Below, piece after piece: positions 49,904-58,306 of a stretch of DNA of 64,000 bases. The notes below the pieces were generated by a model. It was not told the DNA's origin and made no database searches. It saw only the letters and a list, made by a program, of their open reading frames with translations. The number at the start of each line of letters is the position of its first letter. Position 1 is the first letter of the stretch. Position numbers and translations under genes: made by a program. The stretch is from Saccharibacillus sp. CPCC 101409 (GTDB lineage Bacteria; Bacillota; Bacilli; Paenibacillales; Paenibacillaceae): contig NZ_JAULSA010000010.1 of assembly GCF_030518235.1 (NCBI RefSeq), positions 144,921 through 208,920 on the forward strand, given 5' to 3'.

Positions 49904-50341
49904 ATGCACAAATACAAAAGCGACAAAGATCCAATTTTCTTTATTTTGCACTGGGCGACGGTTCTCGTACTGCTGATTCTCGTCTGGATGGCGCTTTCCG
50001 CCGGTTCGCTGCTGTTTATTCCGGTCTGGCTGCTTATTCTGATGTTTATCGTTTCGACCTGGTATTTGACGCGCTACGAGATCCAGGGCGGCCACCTGCT
50101 GATACGCTCGGGCCCGCTGAACTGGAAGATTCCAATCGACCGGATCGAGACGGTCCGCCGCAAGCGGAGCCTGAGTTCGGGTCCGGCCCATGCGCGCGAC
50201 CGCCTGGAGATCGTGTATGCGGGCGGAAGCGTGCTGATTTCACCGGAAAAAGAACAACAGTTTTTGTCCGATATCAAGTCGGCGAACCGCAAGATCAAGG
50301 TAGACGTTCCTATTGTAAAAAAAGATCCCGCGTCCAAGTAA
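49904..50341 (+). CDS. PH-domain membrane protein (SunI-like, bPH_4)
   Basis: The 145-residue protein starts KYKSDKDPIFFILHW, has two adjacent membrane helices (VLVLLILVWMALSAGSLLFIPVWLLILMFIV) and then a bacterial PH domain (TRYEIQGGHLLIRSGPLNW, IPIDRIETVRRKRS, LEIVYAGGSVLISPEKEQQFL). This is the layout of the SunI/YnzG group, in which SunI gives immunity to the glycopeptide sublancin. No bacteriocin genes are nearby, so an orphan immunity or membrane-homeostasis role is possible. GGAGGCGGG precedes the ATG. Confidence 0.85.
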   Translation: MHKYKSDKDPIFFILHWATVLVLLILVWMALSAGSLLFIPVWLLILMFIVSTWYLTRYEIQGGHLLIRSGPLNWKIPIDRIETVRRKRSLSSGPAHARDRLEIVYAGGSVLISPEKEQQFLSDIKSANRKIKVDVPIVKKDPASK

Positions 50342-50446
50342 AAAAGACCGTCTTCACCGGTCAAAATGTCAAAGCGCTCGACAAACAGCCTCCGGCGGAT
50401 AACCCGTCCGAGGCTGTTGCCGTTTCCGAAGTCGTCGTTTCCGCAG

Positions 50447-51517
50447 CTACAGCGGCATCGCTTCCGGCCGCTTGCAGGTGCTCCGCATCGTATAATGCCG
50501 CCCTTCGGCCGAAGCGTCGTGGATGCCGTGCATCGCTTCCAGCACATGATACGCCAGTTCGCCGCTTGCCCGGTGCGGACGGTCCTCCTCGATCGCCTGC
50601 GCCAGGTCGATCACGCCGATGCCGCGGTTGTTGTCGGTAAACCCATAGCGCAGCGGCACGCTCGTCCAGTTCTCTTCGCCCGCCCGCTTGAGCTTGACCT
50701 CGCCGCCGAAATGATTCGGGTCCGGCACCAGCAGCGTCCCGGCGCTGCCCTGGATCTCCAGGTTCGGCAGGCTGGTGCCGGCTCCGGTGTCGAAGCTGGT
50801 CACGAGCGTCGCTACCGCGCCCTGCGCGAAATCGAGTACGGCCGCCAGATGCGTCGGCGTCTCCACGGCGATCTTCTGCCCGCGCTTCGGTTCACTCGTA
50901 ATCGTGCGCTCCGCATGCGTAATCACGGCCGAACCGGTCACCCGGCGCAGCGGGCCGAGCAGCGACACCAGCGCCGTCAGGTAATACGGGCCCATATCGA
51001 ACAGCGGACCGCCGCCTTTGGCGTAGTAGAATCCCGGATCGGGGTGCCAGCTTTCATGCCCGCCCGACAGCATAAAGCCGCTGGCCGCCACCGGCGTCCC
51101 GATCGCGCCTTCGTCGATCAGCGCGCGGCAGGTCTGGAGCCCGCCGCCCAGAAACGTTTCCGGCGCGCCCGCCACTCTCAATCCGCGCTCCCGCGCTTCG
51201 CGCAGCACCTCAAGCCCTTCCTCGCGCGAGACCGTCAACGGCTTCTCGACATAAACGTGCTTGCCCGCCCGCAGCGCGCGCAGGCAAATATCGGCGTGTG
51301 CCTGCGGCACGGTCAGATTGACGACGATATCGATTTCCGAATCGTCCAGCAGCTCTTCGACCGTGTACGCTTTGCCGATGCCGAATTCGTCCGCCCGCTC
51401 CCGCGCGCGCTTGACATCCAGATCCGCGCAGGCTTCGACCTTAACATCCGGCGACTTCGTCAAATTTTCCAGATAGATCCGGCTGATGGTTCCGCAGCCG
51501 ATCAGACCGATCTTCAT
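50447..51517 (-). CDS. Gfo/Idh/MocA family oxidoreductase
   Basis: The 356-residue protein has an N-terminal Rossmann domain (MKIGLIGCGTISRIYLENL) and the family signature HVYVEKPLTVSREEGLEV, whose EKP Lys is catalytic. The second domain contains GGPLFDMGPYYLTALVSLLG with the expected His replaced in context by Asp/Tyr residues (the D-M-G-P-Y-Y line). It is NAD(P)-dependent and acts on a sugar or inositol. ATG at 51517 overlaps the ThuA stop by one base, making it the third gene of the operon. Confidence 0.93.
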   Translation of the reverse strand: MKIGLIGCGTISRIYLENLTKSPDVKVEACADLDVKRARERADEFGIGKAYTVEELLDDSEIDIVVNLTVPQAHADICLRALRAGKHVYVEKPLTVSREEGLEVLREARERGLRVAGAPETFLGGGLQTCRALIDEGAIGTPVAASGFMLSGGHESWHPDPGFYYAKGGGPLFDMGPYYLTALVSLLGPLRRVTGSAVITHAERTITSEPKRGQKIAVETPTHLAAVLDFAQGAVATLVTSFDTGAGTSLPNLEIQGSAGTLLVPDPNHFGGEVKLKRAGEENWTSVPLRYGFTDNNRGIGVIDLAQAIEEDRPHRASGELAYHVLEAMHGIHDASAEGRHYTMRSTCKRPEAMPL

Positions 51518-52242
51518 CACAGCTGATTGTCCCCCATTCCCGTATACGCAGCCTGCTCGATTCCGGCTTGATCCGCCGCTTCTTTGCCCGCGGCCGCCCA
51601 CAGGAAGCCGCGGCGCATCATTTCTTTCACTTCCGGCATATCGACGATATTCGCCACGTGCCCGAGCGAATTGTAGTAGACGCGTCCGGCGCCCCAGCGT
51701 TTGCTCCAGGCGACCGGCATATCGACCGGCCCGTTCGCCGCGTGCGGCCCGGGCACCGTCGGAAAGCGCGTCGTCGCCAGCACTTCCACCGCCGGATCGA
51801 CATGCAGATAATACTGTTCCGATTTCACTTCGAAGTCCTGCATGCCGGACACAAGCGGACTGGTCGTATTGCGGATATTGACCGTGTACGCCACGCCGTC
51901 GTTGCCCGGATGCGCCACCCAGTTGCCGCCCGTCATAAACTGCCAGTCCACATTGTCGCGAAAAGCGTCGCACATCCCGCCGTGGCAGCCGGCCAGTCCC
52001 GTTCCCCGCTGCACCGCGGCCGATACGTTGTCGACCAGCTTCTGCTCGATCCGGTCCATCGTCCATACCGGGATAATCAGGTCCAGCCCGAGCAGTTTGT
52101 CGCCGTCGGCGAAGACTTCAAGCTCGGCGGCCGTTTCCACTTCGAAACCTTCTTCTTCCAGAATGCCGCGAAAAATCTCCGCAACCTGCTCCGGCTCGTG
52201 CCCGAGCCAGCCTCCCCATACGATCAAAGCTTTTTTCGTCAT
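51517..52242 (-). CDS. ThuA domain protein
   Basis: The 241-residue product has the ThuA fold, related to glutamine amidotransferases: KKALIVWGGWLGHEPEQVAEIF, DLIIPVWTMDRIEQK, GTGLAGCHGGMCDAFRD, FMTGGNWVAHPGN and PVAWSKRWGAGRVYYNSLGH. ThuA with the Gfo/Idh/MocA protein ThuB takes part in trehalose/maltitol-type 3-keto sugar metabolism in rhizobia, and ThuA-like proteins commonly pair with such dehydrogenases. ATG at 52242 has AAGGAG seven bases upstream. It sits between two dehydrogenase genes, so a keto-sugar pathway is likely. Confidence 0.92.
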   Translation of the reverse strand: MTKKALIVWGGWLGHEPEQVAEIFRGILEEEGFEVETAAELEVFADGDKLLGLDLIIPVWTMDRIEQKLVDNVSAAVQRGTGLAGCHGGMCDAFRDNVDWQFMTGGNWVAHPGNDGVAYTVNIRNTTSPLVSGMQDFEVKSEQYYLHVDPAVEVLATTRFPTVPGPHAANGPVDMPVAWSKRWGAGRVYYNSLGHVANIVDMPEVKEMMRRGFLWAAAGKEAADQAGIEQAAYTGMGDNQL

Positions 52243-52291
52243 TGCCGTTCTCCTTCCGACCCGTTCGTCTATTGGATTCAAATTTCCGGAT

Positions 52292-53473
52292 TCAAGCATC
52301 GAACTCCGCCAGCTTCACCCAACGTTTCTCCGCCGCCGAACGCTCGACCGCTTCGAGCACCGCCTGGCATTTCACGCCGTCGACGAAGTTGGGCGCGGGC
52401 TGACGGTCTTCGCGGATCGCGTTCATCAGCTCGTGCACTTCGTGCGTGACCGTATGCTCGTAGCCGATCGTATGTCCCGCGGGCCACCAGGCGTGCATGT
52501 AGTCGTGCGCCGCGTCGGTCGCCAGCACCCGCCGGAAGCCCTGCACGTCTTCGGCGTCGTCCGAGAAGTACACCTCCAGCTCGTTCATCCGCTCGAAGTC
52601 GAAGCGCACGCTCCCCCGGCTGCCGTTGATCTCGAACGAGTTGGTGCTGCGATGGCCGTTGGCAAAACGCGTCGCTTCGAACGTGCCGAGCGCGCCGTTT
52701 GCGAACCGGGCCATAAAGACCGCCGCGTCGTCCACCGTCACCGGCCCGCGAGGCCCGTCCGCGTTTCCTTTGGCGGTCAGCCCCGTCATCTCGGTCGGCA
52801 GCGGACGCTCTTTGATAAACGTCTCGCTCATCCCGACCACCTCGTCGAATTCGCCGACCAGATAGCGGGCCATATCGATCGAATGCGCGCCGAGGTCGCC
52901 GAGCGAACCGGAACCGGCGACTTCTTTTTGCAGCCTCCAGACCAGCGGAAAGTCCGGGTCCATAATCCAATCCTGCAAAAAAAGCGCGCGGAAATGATAA
53001 ATGCGGCCCAGCCGCCCGTCTTCCGCCAGCTTTTTGGCCAGGCGCACGGCCGGCGCGAAGCGGTAATTGAAGCCGACCATGTGCTTGACGCCCGCATTCT
53101 CCGCCGCTTCCAGCATCTCGCGTGCATCATTGAGATTCAGCGCCAGCGGTTTTTCGCAGAAGATATGTTTGCCCGCGGCGGCCGCGGCCAGCGCGATTTC
53201 TTTGTGCGCGTCGCTCGGAGCGTTGATATCGACCAGGTCGATATCCGGCCGCGCGATCAGTTTGCGCCAGTCGGTCTCGACGTCTTCCCAGCCGAACTGG
53301 ACGCCCGCCCGGCGCACCGCTTCTTCGTCGCGGCCGCAGATGACTTTCATAGCCGGCTTCGGCGCGTCCGGCAGAAACATCGGCAGCGCCCGGTAAGCGT
53401 TGCTGTGAGCTTTGCCCATAAATTTGTAACCGATCATGCCCACGTTGACGAAATCGTTGATCCTTTTCTCCAA
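52292..53473 (-). CDS. Gfo/Idh/MocA family oxidoreductase
   Basis: The 393-residue protein has a Rossmann domain (VNVGMIGYKFMGKAHSNAYR), the catalytic-Lys signature HIFCEKPLALNLNDAREML and the C-terminal domain motif GSGSLGDLGAHSIDMARYLVG with conserved Asp and His. It is NAD(P)-dependent; the sugar substrate is unknown. TTG at 53473 is preferred since AGGTGG lies eight bases upstream; the GTG at 53485 has no space for a ribosome site. It is the first gene of the three-gene ThuA operon; two cre-like boxes lie upstream. Confidence 0.93.
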   Translation of the reverse strand: MEKRINDFVNVGMIGYKFMGKAHSNAYRALPMFLPDAPKPAMKVICGRDEEAVRRAGVQFGWEDVETDWRKLIARPDIDLVDINAPSDAHKEIALAAAAAGKHIFCEKPLALNLNDAREMLEAAENAGVKHMVGFNYRFAPAVRLAKKLAEDGRLGRIYHFRALFLQDWIMDPDFPLVWRLQKEVAGSGSLGDLGAHSIDMARYLVGEFDEVVGMSETFIKERPLPTEMTGLTAKGNADGPRGPVTVDDAAVFMARFANGALGTFEATRFANGHRSTNSFEINGSRGSVRFDFERMNELEVYFSDDAEDVQGFRRVLATDAAHDYMHAWWPAGHTIGYEHTVTHEVHELMNAIREDRQPAPNFVDGVKCQAVLEAVERSAAEKRWVKLAEFDA

Positions 53474-53539
53474 AAGTTTGTCCACCTTTCATTAAGATGC
53501 GGCGCCGATGTCGATCGCAGCTTTCGGAAGCTTATGCTT

Positions 53540-53580
53540 TCGGACCGCTTTCAGAGCCATTTTATCGGAATGCGCTTTCA
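53540..53580 (-). promoter_or_regulatory. Two cre-like boxes before the ThuA operon
   Basis: On the minus strand TGAAAGCGCATTCC (53567-53580) and TGAAAGCGGTCCGA (53540-53553) each match 12 of 14 cre positions. They lie 70 to 110 bases upstream of the first gene. The rest of the 53474-53795 gap holds the LysR-gene terminator and no plausible gene. Catabolite repression of a sugar operon is reasonable but untested. Confidence 0.38.
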
Positions 53581-53644
53581 AAAGAAAGCCGGGCCTATAA
53601 AAGGAACAAAATACAGGGCTTGCAGCCTGCTCGGGAAAACACAA

Positions 53645-53673
53645 CAAAAAACGGCTTCCGCTATGGAAAGCCG
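53645..53673 (-). terminator. Terminator of the LysR gene
   Basis: CGGCTTTCC and GGAAGCCG form a stem followed by six T residues on the minus strand, 120 bases after the LysR stop. Confidence 0.78.
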
Positions 53674-53795
53674 CCAGATGCGAAGCCGATATCAACCTGA
53701 ACCCGGCATACGCCGCCCGCGCCGGCAGCAGATTCCGTACGACTCGGGTGAAAATCGCGTTCGGATTCGCCCCGCCAATCACGAGCCCGGCTTCC

Positions 53796-54782
53796 TCACC
53801 GCGAAGCCGCTCTCGCCAAGCGAATATATTTTTCCGTCACGAGTTTTTCCGCGACGCGTTCTTCCCCAATCTTCGTTTCCAGCGGCGACAGCGCGAATTC
53901 CCGCTCCCGCACCAGCTCGCCGAACACTTCCGCCAGATGCTGCGTCACCTGGGAATCGTCCTGCCTCAGCGCGACCAGGCTCGTTTGCAAAGTAAACTCG
54001 GCCAGTTCCCGCACACGCACCGGAAGCAGACGTCCGCTGCGCACCTCGTCCCGCACGCACACCGCCGGCAGGAAACCGATCCCCGCGCCGCCGAGCACAA
54101 GCTTTTTCGCCGTTTCCGAATTGTCGACGTGGAACGCGATCTCCGGCGGCGAGTCGAGCGCTTCGAACGCCCGGTGAATGCGCAGCCAGTCCAGCGTGCC
54201 GCATTCGAAAAAGACCAGCCGGCGATCCTGAAGTTCTTCGATCGATACCGATTCTTCCTGCGCGAACGGATGATCCGCCCGAACGTACAGATGAATCGGG
54301 TCTTCGTAAAAAGCGGCCGTTTTCAGCGACGGGTGCATGACTTTGCGGATAAAGCCCAGATCGATCTCGCCCGCCAGCAGTCTGCGCACCACTTCGTCCG
54401 TTCCGCCGGTGCTCAGCTTGACGTGCAGGCCGGGGTAGCGTTCCTGCAGCCGGGGCAGCAGTTCCGGAATCAGGTAGTTGGACACGGAGATGGTGCTACC
54501 GATCCGCAGTTCCTGCGGCAGCTTCTCCGAACGGCGGATATGCTGCCTGCCTTTTTGCAGCGTTTTGAGCATCTCCTGCGCGTACGGGAGAAATTTGCGC
54601 CCTTCTTCCGTCAGCACCACCTGCTTGCCGATCCGGTCGAACAGCCGGCAGCCCAGCTCGCGTTCGAGCGTCTGGATGCGCGCGGTGACCGAAGGCTGGG
54701 ACAGAAACAGAGCTTCCGCGGTTTTATTGAAACTTCCGTAATGGTTGATGTAGACAAAAGACTCGATGTTTTCGATATTCAC
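53796..54782 (-). CDS. LysR family transcription regulator
   Basis: The 328-residue protein has the LysR HTH at residues 1-60 (IESFVYINHYGSFNKTAEALFLSQPSVTARIQTLERELG, LFDRIGKQVVLTEEG) and a periplasmic-binding-like effector domain (ELRIGSTISVSNYLIPELL, IDLGFIRKV, LGGAGIGFLPAVCV). GTG at 54782 is chosen because GGAGG lies seven bases upstream; the ATG at 54800 has none. The target is not evident: neither neighbour is divergent, and a terminator separates it from the ThuA operon. Confidence 0.92.
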   Translation of the reverse strand: MNIENIESFVYINHYGSFNKTAEALFLSQPSVTARIQTLERELGCRLFDRIGKQVVLTEEGRKFLPYAQEMLKTLQKGRQHIRRSEKLPQELRIGSTISVSNYLIPELLPRLQERYPGLHVKLSTGGTDEVVRRLLAGEIDLGFIRKVMHPSLKTAAFYEDPIHLYVRADHPFAQEESVSIEELQDRRLVFFECGTLDWLRIHRAFEALDSPPEIAFHVDNSETAKKLVLGGAGIGFLPAVCVRDEVRSGRLLPVRVRELAEFTLQTSLVALRQDDSQVTQHLAEVFGELVREREFALSPLETKIGEERVAEKLVTEKYIRLARAASR

Positions 54783-54950
54783 ACGTGCGCCTCCGTCCAT
54801 TCGCTGATTTATCCGATTAATTAGGTCGGTTTAATGTATCATAGTGTGCTTATTGAAGGAATGTCAATCTATTTCGGCGCAGCGAACACAGCGAATTTGG
54901 AATCGGGAGAAACAGTCGGTTATCGAAAAAATCTATGGATCGAATCTTTT

Positions 54951-54974
54951 TGCGGACAAAAATGCGGACAAAAA
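54951..54974. repeat. Tandem 12-bp repeat
   Basis: TGCGGACAAAAA occurs twice head to tail in the AT-rich gap 54783-55066. The same gap holds AATCTTT repeats and a small palindrome (CGAAGA-ga-TCTTCG) next to the permease stop at 55067. No gene is visible in it. Confidence 0.75.
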
Positions 54975-55066
54975 TCTTTAAATCTTTATTCCAAAAGACT
55001 TTCATAGGGATAGTTTTTTTCTATAGGTTTTTCGTCACCGGCGAAATCGAAGAGATCTTCGCTGAT

Positions 55067-56092
55067 TTACATCTTGGTTTTGAACAGCAAATAAACGAAA
55101 TACGGCACGCCGATAATCGAGATCACGACGCCGGCGGCAAGCTGCGCCGGAGCGAAGAGGGTCCGCCCGATGAAGTCGCCGGCCGCGACCATCGCCATTC
55201 CGACAAGACCCGCCACCGGCAGCATGCGCCGGTAGTGCATGCCGACTAGCCGCCTTGCGATATGCGGCGCGATCAAACCGACGAAGCCGATGCTGCCGGA
55301 GACCGACACGCAGGCGGCGACAAGGCCGACCGCCGCGAGTACGAGCCGCTTGCGCTGCCGGGCCAGCTCGACGCCGAGGCCGAGCGTGCTCTCGTCGCGC
55401 AGCTGCATCACATCGAGCACATGCGACTTGAACCAGACATACGGCGTCAACAGCAGCAGCCACGGCAGCATGGCGGCAATGTAGCGCCAGTTCGAACCGT
55501 GCAGGCTGCCAGCCAGCCACACGGCCGCCGCTTCGAAATCGTTCGGATTCATCTTGAGCGACAAATACAGCGTGATCGCCCCGAAGCCGGAACTGACCGC
55601 GATCCCTACCAGGATCAGCTGCTGCGGATCGAGCCGGCCGCGCGACTGCGCGAACAGGAAGATCAAGGCGGCGGCGGTCAGACCGCCGGCCATGCCGAGC
55701 AGCGGCATCATCATAAACGACAGCCAGCCTTCGGTAAAGTCGAGCCGGTCTTTGAGCACCAGCATGAACAGCACGATCGCCGTTCCCGCCCCGGCGTTGA
55801 TGCCGAGCAGCCCGGGATCGGCCAGGCCGTTGCGCGTAATCCCCTGCACGACCGCGCCCGCGATGCCGAGGCCGAAGCCGACCAGCAGCGCGATCACGAT
55901 GCGCGGCAGCCGGAAATCGAACACGACCAGATCGTGTTCATGCCGGGGATCGATGCGCAGCAGCGTTTTCAGCACATCGGCCACCGACATATCGAACGTG
56001 CCGTTCGTAACGCTGACATATACGACGGTCGCGATCAGCAGCAGGACCGCCGCCACGACGAGCGCCAGACGGCGCGGCGAATCAGACGGCAT
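55067..56092 (-). CDS. Iron-siderophore ABC transporter permease (FecCD family)
   Basis: The 341-residue permease has about ten helices and FecCD motifs: FRLPRIVIALLVGFGLGIAGAVVQGITRNGLADPGLLGINAGA near the N-terminal third and SGSIGFVGLIAPHIARRLVG in the coupling region. It is the third gene of the uptake operon and overlaps the other permease gene by 11 bases. AAGGAGGG lies seven bases before its ATG. It corresponds in position and sequence to FeuC. No ATPase gene follows, so a housekeeping FhuC/YusV-type ATPase from elsewhere must power it. Confidence 0.94.
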   Translation of the reverse strand: MPSDSPRRLALVVAAVLLLIATVVYVSVTNGTFDMSVADVLKTLLRIDPRHEHDLVVFDFRLPRIVIALLVGFGLGIAGAVVQGITRNGLADPGLLGINAGAGTAIVLFMLVLKDRLDFTEGWLSFMMMPLLGMAGGLTAAALIFLFAQSRGRLDPQQLILVGIAVSSGFGAITLYLSLKMNPNDFEAAAVWLAGSLHGSNWRYIAAMLPWLLLLTPYVWFKSHVLDVMQLRDESTLGLGVELARQRKRLVLAAVGLVAACVSVSGSIGFVGLIAPHIARRLVGMHYRRMLPVAGLVGMAMVAAGDFIGRTLFAPAQLAAGVVISIIGVPYFVYLLFKTKM

Positions 56093-57095
56093 GCGTTCGC
56101 CCTCCTTTGCGCTTGATCAGATAGAGGAAGAACGGCACCCCGATCATCGAGGTTACGACGCCGATCGGCGTTTCGAACGGCGCATTGACGAAGCGGCTTC
56201 CGATATCGCACCACGCAAGGAACAGTCCGCCCAAGAGAGCGCTGCACGGAATCACGAAGCGGTAATCGACGCCGACCAGAAAGCGCACGATATGCGGCAC
56301 CAGCAGGCCCACAAATGCGATCTTGCCGGCCAGCGCGACCGATACGCCGGTCAGAATAACCACGCACAGCATCGACAGGCCTTTGACCAGCATCGTCCGC
56401 TGGCCGAGCCCGGCCGCGATCTCGTCGCCCATCGACAGCAGCGTGATCGACTTCGACAAGCCCAGCGCCAGGATCAGCCCAGCGGCGGCAAACGGAATGA
56501 CCAGCTTGATCAGCGCCGGGTCCATCTGGTTCAGCCTGGCGTTATACCAGAAGCTGACCGACTGCGAGACCTGGAAATACATCGCGGCCGCTTCGGCGGC
56601 CCCGCCGAGAAACGTGCCGACAATCGTTCCCAGAATCGCCATGCGCACCGGAGAAGTCCCGTTCGGCAGCAGCCAGGCTAGACCGAAGACCAGCAAAGCG
56701 CCGAGCGCCGAACCGGCGAGCGAACACAGAATCAAGCCGAGCTTCGACGTCGCCGGCAGCAGGATCAGGCAGAGCGTCACCGCGACGACCGAACCGTCGG
56801 AGACGCCCATAATAGAAGGCGAAGCGAGATAATTGCGCGTCATCCCCTGCATGATCGCGCCGGAGACGGCCAGGAAAGCGCCGATCAGCAGCGCGCCGAC
56901 AGCCCGGGGCATGCGGGACTGGGTGACAATCTGATGATCGATATCGGACGGATCAAAATGAAAGACCGCCTCCACGATTGTGGAGGCGTCGATGTTTTTG
57001 GCTCCGTACAGAATCGATACCGCCAGTGTAACGGCAATCAGAACGGGCGCGACCGCCATCAGCGCCAGCGGATGGATTCGTCTTGTGCCGCGCAT
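56082..57095 (-). CDS. Iron-siderophore ABC transporter permease (FecCD family)
   Basis: The 337-residue protein has about ten helices, RMPRAVGALLIGAFLAVSGAIMQGMTRNYLASPSIMGVSDG near the start and AGKIAFVGLLVPHIVRFLVGVDYRF in the coupling region. Its ATG at 57093-57095 shares one base with the stop of the binding-protein gene (TAATG), so the two are translationally coupled; the longer open frame upstream is unsupported. It pairs with the second FecCD permease as a heterodimer, like FeuB/FeuC. Confidence 0.94.
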   Translation of the reverse strand: MRGTRRIHPLALMAVAPVLIAVTLAVSILYGAKNIDASTIVEAVFHFDPSDIDHQIVTQSRMPRAVGALLIGAFLAVSGAIMQGMTRNYLASPSIMGVSDGSVVAVTLCLILLPATSKLGLILCSLAGSALGALLVFGLAWLLPNGTSPVRMAILGTIVGTFLGGAAEAAAMYFQVSQSVSFWYNARLNQMDPALIKLVIPFAAAGLILALGLSKSITLLSMGDEIAAGLGQRTMLVKGLSMLCVVILTGVSVALAGKIAFVGLLVPHIVRFLVGVDYRFVIPCSALLGGLFLAWCDIGSRFVNAPFETPIGVVTSMIGVPFFLYLIKRKGGRTHAV

Positions 57096-58147
57096 TATTC
57101 CGACAGCTTCTCGGCCGCCGTCTGCATAAACAGATCGCGGCTCCACGCCGGCCCGCCTTCGGACAGCGGGTCGATGACGTTGACGAAGACATGCCCTTCT
57201 TTGAACGCGGCCGTCTGCCGGATAATCGGATTGTTCTCCAGATCGTTCAGCGCTTCCGGCGTATCGGCGTTCTCATTGCCGGAGAACTGGACGAATACGT
57301 AATCCGGATCGATCTCGGCAAACTGCTCGACCGAGATTTCCTGCTGGGCTTCGGTCGATTGAATCAATTCCGGCACTTCGATGCCCAGATCGCCGTACAG
57401 CGCAGCGTTGACGAAGACGTCCGACGGGTACACGCAGATCGCGCCCTGGCGAATCCGTACGGCCAGCAAAGTTTTGCCGTCCAGCTTTTGCCCCAGAGCC
57501 GTTTTGGCCGCTTCGACATCCGCATCGTATTTTTCGATCGCCGCTTCCGCTTCGGACGATCTGCCGGTCAGTTCGCCCATCAGGTTCAGGTTATCCCGCC
57601 AGTTGGACGAAATATGCGAAACGAGGATCGTCGGCGCGATCTTTTGCAGCTGCGAAACCACTTCGTCGCCGAATTTGGTCGTGCCCAGAATCACGTCCGG
57701 CTTGAGCGACAGAATCGTTTCGAAATTGGGTTCCGTTTTCTCGCCGATCGACCGGGCGTTATCGGTAATCGATGCAAACTGCTTCGGAAATTCTCCCGCG
57801 TATGTAATAGCGCCGACGGGATGCACGTCCAGCACGAGCGCATCTTCCATCGCTTCCATCGAACCGGTAATCACGATGCGCTCGGCGGATGCCGGCACCG
57901 TGTATTCCCGGTCCAGATACGTGATCGTGCGCTCGGCGGAATCGCTCGGCGCGTCCGAAGCCTGTTCGTCCGTTTGCGAATCCGCTTCGGCCGCGGCGGC
58001 CGTGTCCGAAGAATTTGCCGTCTCCCGAACCGCGCTTTTCGTTTCCGCCGAAGTTTTCGACTCCTGCGCTTTGCCGCAGGCGGCCAGCAGTCCCACGGTC
58101 AGTACCAGAATAAATAATACGGATAGCGTTTTGAACCCTTTCTTCAT
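57095..58147 (-). CDS. Iron-siderophore binding lipoprotein
   Basis: The 350-residue product has a lipoprotein signal (MKKGFKTLSVLFILVLTVGLLAAC, lipidated Cys), a Ser/Ala/Glu-rich linker of about 50 residues and a class III binding fold (ERIVITGSMEAMEDALVLDV, LSLKPDVILGTTKFGDEVV, FAEIDPDYVFVQFSG). ATG at 58147 is preceded by AAAGGGGAG at eight bases. It is the first gene of the operon with two FecCD permeases, is preceded by a Fur box and a direct-repeat activator site, and resembles FeuA in its gene context (AraC/PBP regulator and trilactone-type esterase nearby). A catecholate siderophore is the likely ligand. Confidence 0.94.
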   Translation of the reverse strand: MKKGFKTLSVLFILVLTVGLLAACGKAQESKTSAETKSAVRETANSSDTAAAAEADSQTDEQASDAPSDSAERTITYLDREYTVPASAERIVITGSMEAMEDALVLDVHPVGAITYAGEFPKQFASITDNARSIGEKTEPNFETILSLKPDVILGTTKFGDEVVSQLQKIAPTILVSHISSNWRDNLNLMGELTGRSSEAEAAIEKYDADVEAAKTALGQKLDGKTLLAVRIRQGAICVYPSDVFVNAALYGDLGIEVPELIQSTEAQQEISVEQFAEIDPDYVFVQFSGNENADTPEALNDLENNPIIRQTAAFKEGHVFVNVIDPLSEGGPAWSRDLFMQTAAEKLSE

Positions 58148-58180
58148 TGCAAATGCTCCCCTTTCAAACCCTGTGTATTT

Positions 58181-58199
58181 GATAACGATTCTCATTACC
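58181..58199 (-). promoter_or_regulatory. Fur box at the siderophore uptake promoter
   Basis: GATAACGATTCTCATTACC matches about 15 of 19 positions of the classical Fur box (GATAATGATAATCATTATC). It lies directly downstream of the -10 element TATGAT and upstream of the binding-protein start, where a repressor would block transcription under iron-rich conditions. Confidence 0.82.
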
Positions 58200-58201
58200 A
58201 A

Positions 58202-58260
58202 ATCATAAAGGTTCGCCGCCCGACCGGCCATAGACGATTCTACGGAAAAAGATGGACGAT
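58202..58260 (-). promoter_or_regulatory. Uptake promoter with 22-bp-period direct repeat (Btr-like site)
   Basis: On the minus strand ATCGTCCAT (58252-58260) and ATCGTCTAT (58230-58238) recur with a 22-base period. Exactly 22 bases after the second copy is the -10 element TATGAT (58202-58207); the -35 region is poor, as expected for an activated promoter. The same arrangement occurs at 60132-60189 before the hydrolase gene. Confidence 0.7.
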
Positions 58261-58306
58261 CGCATACTGAGCCGGAATATTGTCCATCGAAGCGGCCGCG
58301 GACGAT

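Noticed and set aside
53492..53782. 96-codon minus-strand frame between the ThuA operon and LysR gene
   Set aside because: It overlaps a terminator and the cre-like boxes, has no good ribosome site and an unconvincing sequence.
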